Origin: Mariprofundaceae bacterium
GTDB taxonomy: Bacteria; Pseudomonadota; Zetaproteobacteria; Mariprofundales; Mariprofundaceae
Assembly (NCBI GenBank): GCA_030950875.1
Contig: JAUZQS010000077.1
Location: 1 to 6,545, forward strand
Direction of reading: 5' to 3'
Length of the DNA: 6,545 bases
Notes under the pieces: model-generated
What the model was told of the DNA's origin: nothing
The model's database searches: none
Seen by the model: only the letters and a program-made list of their open reading frames with translations
Position numbers and translations under genes: made by a program
Shown: one piece after another, positions 1 through 5,075 of the stretch
Position numbering within the stretch: position 1 is the first letter of the stretch
How the letters are laid out: every line of letters begins with the position of its first letter

Positions 1-119
1 GTTTCGGGTTGGAGCAAAAATATGCGCTGCATTGCTTCAAGATAAGCACTGTCGGCATTACCCAATTCGTTGAGTTCTTAGCTATGTGAAGTAATGTCGG
101 TTGGATTATCTCTGTTCAC
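1..119 (-). pseudogene. Possible broken gene, interrupted by an early stop, running off the window
   Basis: On the minus strand a GTG codon at 119-117 is preceded by a good ribosome binding site (GGAGGG at 128-123, about 4 bases away). It opens a frame reading VNRDNPTDITSHS, then a TAA stop at 80-78. The same frame then stays open to the window edge and reads ELNELGNADSAYLEAMQRIF and onward, which looks like real protein in composition. A single C-to-T change turning CAA (Gln) into TAA would explain this. It lies 44 bases after the ElyC-like gene on the same strand and could have been the next gene of that operon. I do not recognise the family, and only about 25 codons after the stop are visible. 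It could equally be non-coding sequence, or a gene starting later, for example at the ATG at 32-30. Confidence 0.3.
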
Positions 120-163
120 AAGCCCTCCAAATACAAGTCTAAATTGTTGCCAGCGAGTATTCG

Positions 164-955
164 CTATTCTGGATGATCAGCATAGACCCATTGATACCAC
201 AATATGCCCAAGTATTCATGCAACGCATCACTGGAATCGGCCAATACATGTGCTTGTGGTAGAAAACTGAGGATATTATAATCACCCAGTTTGGCGACAT
301 AGGCGCAAGGTGCAGGAATCACATCCAGTCCCTGGCTTTTAAAAACATGCACCGATCGCGGCATATGCCATGCCGTAGTCACCAGGATAATCTTGTTTAT
401 GTTTTTCTTCTGCAATATACGTTTGATATTGGCGGCATTTTCAGCAGTTGTTTTGGCGGTATCTTCACGAAAAACATGCTTTGGATCGACACCGAACTTG
501 ATCAGCCAGCGATTCATCACGCGGCTTTCCGGTTCATCACGCCCACCCATACCTCGGCCTCCGGTTGAGTATATATCAAGTCCGGTTTTTTTAGCCACTT
601 GTGCGGCATAAAGTGTACGCATCAGAGCATGACCTTTTAAAGCATTGCGATTGCCAAACTCCGGAGCCTGTTTGTACATACCACCACCCAGCAAGACGAT
701 GGCAACATGCTCTTGCCTAAGTTGATGGATCATGGGTGGATTGATTTTCAGCACCGAGAAATGGCTTTCTAATGGAGAGATTAATGCATCCCGCATAGGT
801 TCAGTGGACAAGACCCAGAGCAATACCATAGAGGCAATAATAAGCTCTTTTCCGCCGCGATACTTCCAAAACAACAGACCAAGAAGCGCCAGCAAAATGA
901 TGCCTCCGGGAGGCAGCAAAAGAAAAGCAATGGATTTACTGATAAATAGCGTCAT
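164..955 (-). CDS. YdcF/DUF218 family membrane protein, ElyC-like
   Basis: This 263-residue protein has two hydrophobic segments near the N-terminus (about residues 8-30 and 37-50) and then a DUF218 domain, probably on the periplasmic side. Family hallmarks are visible: VLLGGGM (87-93), STGG (130-133), EDTAKTTAENAAN (164-176), LVTTAWHMPRS (191-201) and a C-terminal HEYLGILWYQW (246-256). Length and layout match E. coli ElyC (259 residues), which is linked to peptidoglycan and undecaprenyl-lipid homeostasis, better than soluble YdcF. The biochemical activity of the family is not settled, so the ElyC-like role is inference. The start at 955 places the first membrane helix as in ElyC; the ribosome binding site before it is weak. 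It begins 38 bases after the stop of the small lipoprotein gene on the same strand, so the two are probably cotranscribed. Confidence 0.85.
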   Translation of the reverse strand: MTLFISKSIAFLLLPPGGIILLALLGLLFWKYRGGKELIIASMVLLWVLSTEPMRDALISPLESHFSVLKINPPMIHQLRQEHVAIVLLGGGMYKQAPEFGNRNALKGHALMRTLYAAQVAKKTGLDIYSTGGRGMGGRDEPESRVMNRWLIKFGVDPKHVFREDTAKTTAENAANIKRILQKKNINKIILVTTAWHMPRSVHVFKSQGLDVIPAPCAYVAKLGDYNILSFLPQAHVLADSSDALHEYLGILWYQWVYADHPE

Positions 956-993
956 TGATTGCGAATCCGATGGTGGTTTATATCGCGAATATG

Positions 994-1137
994 TTAATCA
1001 TCCAAATTCTCTTCATCATTCATGATATAGTGATAAGGGGCTGTGATAATATCCATGGTGGTCACCAGACCAACCCGAACATAGCTGCATGATGACAGCA
1101 TCAATAAAGACAACGATAAAACAACAAGTAAACGCAT
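994..1137 (-). CDS. Small lipoprotein, 47 residues
   Basis: The ORF is short but well supported. The ATG at 1137-1135 follows AGAGGG (1150-1145) at a spacing of 7 bases. The product begins MRLLVVLSLSLLMLSSCSYV: a basic N-terminus, a hydrophobic core, then the lipobox LSSC with the lipidated cysteine at residue 17. The mature peptide would be only about 31 residues, ending in an acidic MNDEENLDD tail. Serine after the cysteine fits Lol sorting to the outer membrane in Gammaproteobacteria. It sits directly upstream of the ElyC-like gene on the same strand, and a joint envelope role is possible but only inferred from position. The middle section (VGLVTTMDIITAPYHYI) is not one I can assign to a named family. 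A TATAAA at 1160-1155 could be its -10 box, but no convincing -35 is seen. Confidence 0.75.
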   Translation of the reverse strand: MRLLVVLSLSLLMLSSCSYVRVGLVTTMDIITAPYHYIMNDEENLDD

Positions 1138-1174
1138 ATAATAAACCCTCTAAATTTATAACAATTTAGCTCAT

Positions 1175-1292
1175 GTAACTGCTCAGGTCGCCCCGATTTT
1201 TCTGATGGCAAGGCGAAAACGCGGAGTTTCTACTGCCAATGAACATTTTTCAACACAGTTATCGGAAAAGTAGGGAGTGATCTGAGTAGTTC
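1175..1292. repeat. MITE-like palindromic repeat, copy 1
   Basis: The 118-bp element opens with GTAACTGCTCAGGTCGCCCC and closes with an inverted, imperfect version ending GTGATCTGAGTAGTTCC. Inner arms also pair: ATTTTTCTGAT near 1196-1206 against ATCGGAAAAG near 1261-1270. The centre (CAAGGCGAAAACG to GAACATTTTTCAAC) aligns with the centre of copy 2, so the two are diverged members of one family rather than two unrelated hairpins. There is no coding capacity. It could be a non-autonomous insertion element or a REP/BIME-like structural repeat. I do not recognise a named family. Confidence 0.7.
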
Positions 1293-1300
1293 CCAAAAAT

Positions 1301-1322
1301 GTAGCTGCTCAGTACCCCGCCC
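1301..1322 (+). repeat. Partial repeat terminus
   Basis: GTAGCTGCTCAGTACCCCGC resembles the left terminus of the two flanking palindromes (GTAACTGCTCAGGTCGCCCC) but lacks a matching right arm before copy 2 begins. It looks like a truncated third copy or a remnant of tandem insertion. Confidence 0.5.
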
Positions 1323-1332
1323 AAAACTGGCT

Positions 1333-1453
1333 GTAACTGCTCAGGTCGCCCCTGATTTGCCCGAGTTCAAGGAAAAAATACGTAGTGTGCTTCTGCACTT
1401 GAGTATTTTTGACGCGGAAATCGGGCAAATCCGGGGATGACCTGAGTAGTTAC
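1333..1453. repeat. MITE-like palindromic repeat, copy 2
   Basis: The 121-bp element is nearly a full palindrome. Its left arm (1333-1364, GTAACTGCTCAGGTCGCCCC then TGATTTGCCCGA) pairs with the right arm (1421-1453, TCGGGCAAAT to GACCTGAGTAGTTAC) with a few mismatches. An inner stem AAAAATAC (1373-1380) pairs with GTATTTTT (1403-1410) and a GTGC/GCAC tip closes the loop. It begins 7 bases beyond the rhlB stop, so transcribed from the minus strand it would fold into a very long hairpin at the 3' end of the rhlB mRNA. It could serve as a 3' stabiliser or terminator there, although no T-run follows. Confidence 0.75.
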
Positions 1454-1460
1454 CAAAAAA

Positions 1461-2801
1461 TTAACGTGCCTTTTGCGACCTTCTACTTCGATTCGATCTA
1501 TTGCCACTGGGTCTATGGCTATTCTTGGGTTTGTTTCGCACCTCGGCACGATCTCCCGCCTGCATACCTTCAGCACAGGCATCCGGACTGGTTGGTTTAC
1601 CAATATTTAGCATATCCGTCTCGATATGAGAAAGAGGAATTTGCCGGCCAATATATGTTTCAATATCAGGCAGCCCAAAACAAAACCGCTCGCATGAAAA
1701 TGAAATAGCCGTGCCGCTGGCTCCTGCGCGAGCAGTACGACCAATACGATGAACATAGTTTTCAGCATCTTCCGGCAAATCATAATTGAACACATGGGTG
1801 ACAGCATCGATATGCAGGCCACGGCTAGCTACATCAGTAGCGACCAACAGGTGCAATTTACCATTGGTAAAGTCTTCCAGGATACGCATGCGTTTCTTCT
1901 GACGCACATCACCGGACAAAATTCCCACCGAAAAACCATAACGGGCCAAATGCCGCGCCACCTTTTCGCCAGTACGCTTTTCATTAATAAATATCATACC
2001 CCGCTCCACCTTTGATGCGCGTAACAGGTGAATCAAAAGCGGCAATTTATCTTCCATGCTGGTATGATACATGGATTCTGTAATGCCTGAGGCAATCAAA
2101 TCCCCCTCTTCGGCACGTAGTTTTTCAGGTGAGTTCATGTGCTCATAGGCCAGCTCTAATACGCGGTGTGACAGGGTGGCAGAAAACATCAGCGATTGGC
2201 GTTGTTCATAATGCGGCAAACGGTGCATCATAAAACGTAAATCTTTAATAAACCCCAAATCAAACATACGATCAGCTTCGTCAATGATCAGCATTTCTGT
2301 TTTAGACAAAGAATACACACGTTTTTTCAGGTAATCGATCAATCGCCCTGGTGTACCAATCAAAATATCTACACCGGATTCAAAGCCAAGCCGTTGTTTT
2401 TCATAATCTACCCCACCATAAACAGTATGCAGTTTTAATTCTGTGTACTGTGCAAGTTTTTTCGCATCTTCGGATATCTGAATGACCAGTTCACGGGTTG
2501 GAGCAATGATCAAGGCACGCGGATGATGTTTATTCTGCCCTTCTTTTGGACTGGATGTGAGCAAGCGATTGATGGCTGTAATCAAAAAAGTAGCCGTTTT
2601 CCCCGTTCCCGTTCGCCCTTGCCCAGCCACATCCTTACCTGCCAACGTTATTGGCAAAGCAATTTGTTGTACATCTGTCATGCTAGTAAAACCAAGAGCA
2701 TCAATGCCTTTTTGCAATACTTCAGGCAGGTTTAATTCGGTAAATAGTGTGGGCTGGGTAACCAGCGTCTGTTTCATGGCGAGCAAGCTTACGCCTTGCA
2801 T
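1461..2801 (-). CDS. rhlB: ATP-dependent DEAD-box RNA helicase RhlB
   Basis: RhlB unwinds RNA using ATP; in E. coli it binds RNase E in the RNA degradosome. The 446-residue product carries the full DEAD-box set: Q-motif region FTELNLPEVLQ to TDVQQIALP (20-50), Walker A GRTGTGKT (62-69), PTREL (101-105), TPGRLIDY (150-157), DEAD (174-177), SAT (207-209), ATDVASRG (321-328) and HRIGRTARAG (351-360). RhlB-specific similarity includes VDILIGTPGRLIDY, DRMFDLGFIKD, VTHVFNYDLPED and the ETYIGRQIP segment near 381-389. The last 25 residues are a basic, Arg/Ser-rich tail as in other RhlB proteins. The residue before TGTGKT is Arg where E. coli has Gln. The start is uncertain: the ATG at 2777 (residue 9, MKQTLVTQP) gives a more typical length, and neither start has a clear ribosome binding site. 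The gene is intact. Confidence 0.93.
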   Translation of the reverse strand: MQGVSLLAMKQTLVTQPTLFTELNLPEVLQKGIDALGFTSMTDVQQIALPITLAGKDVAGQGRTGTGKTATFLITAINRLLTSSPKEGQNKHHPRALIIAPTRELVIQISEDAKKLAQYTELKLHTVYGGVDYEKQRLGFESGVDILIGTPGRLIDYLKKRVYSLSKTEMLIIDEADRMFDLGFIKDLRFMMHRLPHYEQRQSLMFSATLSHRVLELAYEHMNSPEKLRAEEGDLIASGITESMYHTSMEDKLPLLIHLLRASKVERGMIFINEKRTGEKVARHLARYGFSVGILSGDVRQKKRMRILEDFTNGKLHLLVATDVASRGLHIDAVTHVFNYDLPEDAENYVHRIGRTARAGASGTAISFSCERFCFGLPDIETYIGRQIPLSHIETDMLNIGKPTSPDACAEGMQAGDRAEVRNKPKNSHRPSGNRSNRSRRSQKAR

Positions 2802-2803
2802 GA

Positions 2804-2832
2804 TTGCAACGCCACCAAGCGCTGTTTAGAGT
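2804..2832 (+). promoter_or_regulatory. Candidate tRNA promoter
   Basis: TTGCAA (2804-2809) and TAGAGT (2827-2832) are separated by 17 bases and each match the sigma-70 consensus at 4 of 6 positions. The GC-rich discriminator GCCGCC (2833-2838) is typical of stringently controlled stable-RNA promoters. The predicted start near 2839 is about 11 bases before the mature tRNA 5' end. The promoter is wedged between the divergent rhlB gene and the tRNA. Confidence 0.45.
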
Positions 2833-2849
2833 GCCGCCTTCCACAAATA

Positions 2850-2926
2850 GGGCTCATGGCGCAATTGGTTAGCGCAACCGGCTCATAACCGGTTGGTTCT
2901 AGGTTCGAGTCCTAGTGAGCCCACCA
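2850..2926 (+). tRNA. tRNA with anticodon CAU (Met or Ile2), CCA encoded
   Basis: The cloverleaf is complete. The acceptor stem is GGGCTCA (2850-2856) with TGAGCCC (2916-2922), then discriminator A and encoded CCA (2924-2926). The D stem is GCGC/GCGC, the anticodon stem ACCGG/CCGGT encloses the loop CTCATAA, and the T arm is CTAGG-TTCGAGT-CCTAG. The anticodon CAT means either elongator Met or Ile2, in which TilS modifies C34 to lysidine. C4-G69 is present as in E. coli Ile2, but position 5 is a U-A pair rather than C-G, so the identity stays open. It is not initiator-like in its anticodon stem, which lacks three consecutive G-C pairs. The integrase gene starts about 200 bases downstream, so the 3' half of this tRNA is the likely integration site of the island. 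Confidence 0.93.
2892..2926 (+). other. Presumed attachment site (attL) at the tRNA 3' end
   Basis: P4-type integrases usually recombine within the 3' part of a tRNA gene and restore it from the element. Here the tRNA 3' end lies at the boundary between host genes and island genes, and the integrase reads away from it. No duplicate of the T arm and acceptor end (TTCGAGTCCTAGTGAGCCC) occurs elsewhere in the window, so the partner site must be to the right. The exact core limits are inferred, not seen. Confidence 0.5.
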
Positions 2927-2953
2927 TACAAGGGTACGAGAAAGACCATAGAG

Positions 2954-2985
2954 AGCCTGTAAGCCTAGTGTTTGCAGGCTTTTTT
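2954..2985 (+). terminator. Intrinsic terminator after the tRNA
   Basis: AGCCTGTAA pairs with TTTGCAGGCT (including one G-U wobble) around a loop of about 10 bases and is followed directly by TTTTTT. It lies 28 bases after the tRNA CCA end and just before the integrase promoter, so it should end tRNA transcription before the island. Confidence 0.75.
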
Positions 2986-2986
2986 G

Positions 2987-3016
2987 TTGACTTGGTGTTC
3001 GCTGACGTACTACAAT
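2987..3016 (+). promoter_or_regulatory. Predicted integrase promoter
   Basis: TTGACT (2987-2992) and TACAAT (3011-3016) each match the sigma-70 consensus at 5 of 6 positions, with an 18-base spacer. It begins two bases after the T-run of the preceding terminator. The predicted start near 3023 leaves a leader of about 100 bases that contains all three ACGGGATAA repeats, so a protein bound there, such as the integrase or the AlpA-like protein, could repress int. Confidence 0.6.
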
Positions 3017-3038
3017 GAACGCCTAGAATCGCAAAAAT

Positions 3039-3109
3039 CTACGGGATAAGGCACGGGATAAATGAGAATGATGGCTGTCATGCAAAAGACACCTTCATTT
3101 ATCCCGTAG
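3039..3109. repeat. ACGGGATAA repeats in the int leader, probable integrase arm sites
   Basis: CTACGGGATAA (3039-3049) and ACGGGATAAATGA (3053-3065) are direct repeats 12 bases apart measured at their ACGGGATAA cores. TCATTTATCCCGTAG (3095-3109) is their inverted partner. It matches the second copy perfectly over 13 bp and the first over 11 bp. G-rich GGGATAA-type repeats between the tRNA and a P4-type integrase are commonly arm-type binding sites for integrase. That role is inferred from position and layout. Alternatively the inverted pair is a transcriptional operator or an RNA hairpin in the int leader. Confidence 0.55.
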
Positions 3110-3124
3110 CCAAGGGTTGCAGTC

Positions 3125-4432
3125 ATGGTGATAACAAAAGACGTTCACGCAAAAGAAGCGAGACTCCCCAGCGGTAAAACCAAGGTTAAAATTTCAGCGG
3201 GTGCTGGTTTATATATGGTTATTAATTCGTCAGGAAAATACTGGCGTTATGCGTATAGCTACTGCGGCAAACGAAAGGAATCATCACTTGGTGTATATCG
3301 ACTAGGTTCTGAAAAGCATTTGTCACTTAAGCTTGCACGGTCAAAGGCTCAGGCTGTTAAAGATCAGCTTGATGTGGGGATAGACCCAAACCAAACAATC
3401 AAGGATAAGAAGCTCGCTAATAAAACATCGGACGCAGAAAAAAAGCGACAGGTAGAGGAAGATCATAAACAGGTGATTGCAGAATCTCGCACTTTTAAGG
3501 TGGTCGGGCTGTTGTGGTTCGAGAAAAAAAAGGCTGAATGGGTTGAATCTCACACCAAAAAACAGATTGGTCGGCTGGAAAGGCATTTGTTCCCTACCAT
3601 AGGTGATATTCCAATAGCGAAAATCACCAAGCTACAGGTATCTGAAACGATAGAAGCTATATCACGAATGGGATCGAATGACCTAGCACATAGAATGGCA
3701 CAGGTTACACGCAGCATATTAAACTATGCTTGCAACAAGGGGTTTATCGAAGCCGTGCCTATGGGCGACATGAGCCAAGTGTTGACCGAACGAGAGCAAA
3801 CCAAAATGCCAGCGATTATTGAGCCTGCACGAATAGGCGAGCTAATGCGTGCAATATATAGCTATCAGGGAAGTTTTGTTGTTTGTCAGGCTCTAAAGCT
3901 ATTCCCTTTATTGGCCGCTCGCACAGGCGAGTTTCGCACGGCTGAATGGATTGAGTTTGACCTTGATGCAGAGCTTTGGACAATTCCAGCAGCACACAGG
4001 AAGCTAAAAAAGAAACTGAAAGAAAACCCTGAAAATGTGCAGCTCGTTCCATTGTCCAGACAATCCATAGCTCTACTTAAAGAGCTTCATGCGGTGACAG
4101 GGGCTGGCAGGCTTGCATTTCCTTCAATCCGTGGTGATTCGCGCCCAATGTCAGAGAATACAATTAATACAGCCCTGCATGCTATGGGTTTCAAGGGCGA
4201 GATGGTTGGCCATGGTGTCCGAGCGATGTTCAGTACTCTGATGAATAATAAGGACTACAATCCAGATGCGATTGAACGACAGCTGTCCCACGCTGAAAGC
4301 AACATAGTCAGAGGTAAATATAATCGAGGTGAATATATGTCAGCGCGTACGAAAATAATGCAAGATTGGGCTGACTACATTGATACTTTGCGTAAAGGTG
4401 CGAAGGTGATACCCATTAAACGTAAAGCTTAA
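3125..4432 (+). CDS. int: P4-type tyrosine integrase
   Basis: This site-specific recombinase inserts and excises the island at the tRNA. The 435-residue product has the DUF4102-type N-terminal domain of P4-like integrases (about 15-95, with AGLYMVINSSGKYWRYAY and LGVYRL). A core-binding SAM-like domain follows (about 124-215), then the catalytic domain (about 230-415). Catalytic residues are in place: Arg266 in ARTGEFR, a Lys-rich stretch at 292-299, His363/Arg366 in HGVR, His389 in LSHAE and the probable nucleophile Tyr399 in GKYNRGEY. The ending MQDWADYIDTLRKGAKVIP is typical of the family. Length is normal and the frame intact, so it is probably active. The ATG at 3125 is preceded by AAGGG about 8 bases upstream. 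A charged, Lys/Glu-rich linker (93-120) joins the first two domains. Confidence 0.95.
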   Translation: MVITKDVHAKEARLPSGKTKVKISAGAGLYMVINSSGKYWRYAYSYCGKRKESSLGVYRLGSEKHLSLKLARSKAQAVKDQLDVGIDPNQTIKDKKLANKTSDAEKKRQVEEDHKQVIAESRTFKVVGLLWFEKKKAEWVESHTKKQIGRLERHLFPTIGDIPIAKITKLQVSETIEAISRMGSNDLAHRMAQVTRSILNYACNKGFIEAVPMGDMSQVLTEREQTKMPAIIEPARIGELMRAIYSYQGSFVVCQALKLFPLLAARTGEFRTAEWIEFDLDAELWTIPAAHRKLKKKLKENPENVQLVPLSRQSIALLKELHAVTGAGRLAFPSIRGDSRPMSENTINTALHAMGFKGEMVGHGVRAMFSTLMNNKDYNPDAIERQLSHAESNIVRGKYNRGEYMSARTKIMQDWADYIDTLRKGAKVIPIKRKA

Positions 4433-4594
4433 CCATCTGGAAGGGCTGGATTACATAGATGCGCAGATTAAGCCCGTTCGCGACAATCTTCACAGGCTTG
4501 CATGATTGCGACATAAGTAATTAGTAACATTATTCTTTATTCCATATTAGTGGTGCATAGATGGTCAGAAACAGGCAGGCTTGAACGAAGAAGG

Positions 4595-4664
4595 TTGACA
4601 TCAAATCAAAAAAACTGGACACTCTCGCACCTATTCTTGTGCCAAAAAAACAAGATTTTATAAA
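4595..4664 (+). promoter_or_regulatory. Candidate promoters for the replication operon
   Basis: A perfect -35 hexamer TTGACA (4595-4600) is followed 17 bases later by a weak -10 (GACACT, 4618-4623). A second pair is TTGTGC (4637-4642) and TATAAA (4659-4664) with a 16-base spacer. The first would start near 4630, upstream of all three terminator-like hairpins; the second would start near 4671, inside the first hairpin. Either would need to read through at least two hairpins to reach the AlpA-like gene. Confidence 0.4.
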
Positions 4665-4668
4665 TATA

Positions 4669-4693
4669 GCCACCTTAATCAGGTGGCTTTTTT
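4669..4693 (+). terminator. Terminator hairpin 1 of the leader
   Basis: GCCACCT and AGGTGGC form a perfect 7-bp stem around TAATC and are followed by TTTTTT. This is a textbook intrinsic terminator. It is 236 bases past the int stop, so it could end int transcription or act in the leader of the operon that follows. Confidence 0.8.
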
Positions 4694-4710
4694 CGTTTCT
4701 GGAGGTCGTG

Positions 4711-4716
4711 ATGTAA
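4711..4716 (+). other. Start-stop minimal ORF (ATG TAA) with strong ribosome binding site
   Basis: GGAGG (4701-4705), five bases, then ATG immediately followed by TAA. It lies between terminator hairpins 1 and 2. If a ribosome initiates here it would occupy the leader close upstream of hairpin 2. It may be chance, although a similar CTGGAGGTCG string also precedes the real start at 5803. Confidence 0.25.
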
Positions 4717-4759
4717 TTTGAAACCAACAACTCGCGTCCTCTTGGATAGGACTCCCTCA

Positions 4760-4786
4760 AGCTGCCTTTTTAGGTGGCTTTTTTTT
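4760..4786 (+). terminator. Terminator hairpin 2 of the leader
   Basis: AGCTGCCT (4760-4767) pairs with AGGTGGCT (4772-4779) over 8 bp including two central G-U wobbles, with loop TTTT and a run of eight Ts. Its 3' arm repeats the AGGTGGC of hairpin 1. Confidence 0.65.
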
Positions 4787-4788
4787 CT

Positions 4789-4818
4789 GGCTGCGCTTTT
4801 TGCGTGGCCTTTTTTTTT
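4789..4818 (+). terminator. Terminator hairpin 3, just before the AlpA-like gene
   Basis: GGCTGCGC (4789-4796) pairs with GCGTGGCC (4802-4809) over 8 bp, again with two central G-U wobbles, loop TTTTT and a run of nine Ts. Only 17 bases separate its T-run from the ATG at 4836, and the ribosome binding site GGAG is in between. Its layout copies hairpin 2, so the two look like a duplicated module. Confidence 0.65.
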
Positions 4819-4835
4819 GCAATGGAGAAATTTGA

Positions 4836-5075
4836 ATGAAAAATACACAAGTAAATGGCGCATTTTCAGGCGTAGATAACATTGGCGTAATTCCCAAGGA
4901 TGGTTTCATGCGTTTGGCTGCCGTGCTGACCGTAATTCCTGTGTCAAAAACAGCATGGCAGGATGGTATTAGAAAAGGAATTTATCCCGCACCAGTGAAG
5001 CTATCGGCTAGATCGGCTGCATATCGAGTTGAAGATATAAGAAAGTTGATCGCAGAGCTGGGCGGTGCTGAATGA
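4836..5075 (+). CDS. AlpA-like phage transcriptional regulator
   Basis: AlpA-family proteins are small winged-helix DNA-binding proteins that activate or repress int and excision genes in P4-like elements. The 79-residue product carries the family core at about residues 23-76: GFMRLAAVLTVIPVSKTAWQ, then the wing region KGIYPAPVKLSARSAAYRVEDI, then a closing helix RKLIAELG. The first 22 residues are a variable extension. The ATG at 4836 is preceded by GGAG 8 bases upstream. It is the first gene of the operon, and its stop overlaps the next start (ATGA at 5072-5075). Likely targets are the int leader repeats or its own leader; that is inference. A purely excisionase-like role is an alternative. 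Confidence 0.85.
   Translation: MKNTQVNGAFSGVDNIGVIPKDGFMRLAAVLTVIPVSKTAWQDGIRKGIYPAPVKLSARSAAYRVEDIRKLIAELGGAE

Larger units (their letters stand above)
1138..1460. other. Gene-free gap filled by palindromic repeats
   Basis: No ORF with coding character is present between the lipoprotein start and the rhlB stop. The gap holds the short inverted repeat CTAAATT/AATTTAG (1150-1156 and 1163-1169), two long imperfect palindromes (1175-1292 and 1333-1453) and a terminus-like fragment between them (1301-1322). No T-rich intrinsic terminator for rhlB is obvious apart from the palindromes themselves. Confidence 0.8.
4433..4835 (+). other. Island leader region without a recognised gene
   Basis: About 400 bases separate int from the replication operon. 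No convincing gene is seen. It contains two candidate promoters (4595-4623 and 4637-4664), three hairpins with T-runs (4669-4693, 4760-4786, 4789-4818), a GGAGG-preceded ATG-TAA (4701-4716) and a short GTCCT/AGGAC hairpin (4736-4752). The direct repeat CAGGCTTG occurs at 4493-4500 and 4576-4583. Such content fits a regulatory leader or a small RNA locus more than a coding region. Confidence 0.6.

Noticed and set aside
732..1025. Plus-strand frame of 97 codons
   Set aside because: It lies antisense to the ElyC-like gene and the end of the lipoprotein gene and has no recognisable domain.
1175..1453. CRISPR-like array
   Set aside because: Only two to three long, diverged palindromes with irregular spacing; no short identical repeats or unique spacers and no cas genes.
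1409..1708. Plus-strand frame of 99 codons
   Set aside because: It is antisense to the 3' end of rhlB, starts inside the palindromic repeat, and shows no family features.
4410..4505. Open frame after int ending in LEGLDYIDAQIKPVRDNLHRLA with protein-like composition
   Set aside because: No ATG, GTG or TTG start with a ribosome binding site; it overlaps the end of int. It may be a remnant, but there is not enough to call a gene.
4530..4863. Minus-strand frames of 76 and 62 codons across the leader
   Set aside because: They read through the terminator T-runs as Lys-rich stretches and have no good start or domain; they are by-products of low-complexity sequence.
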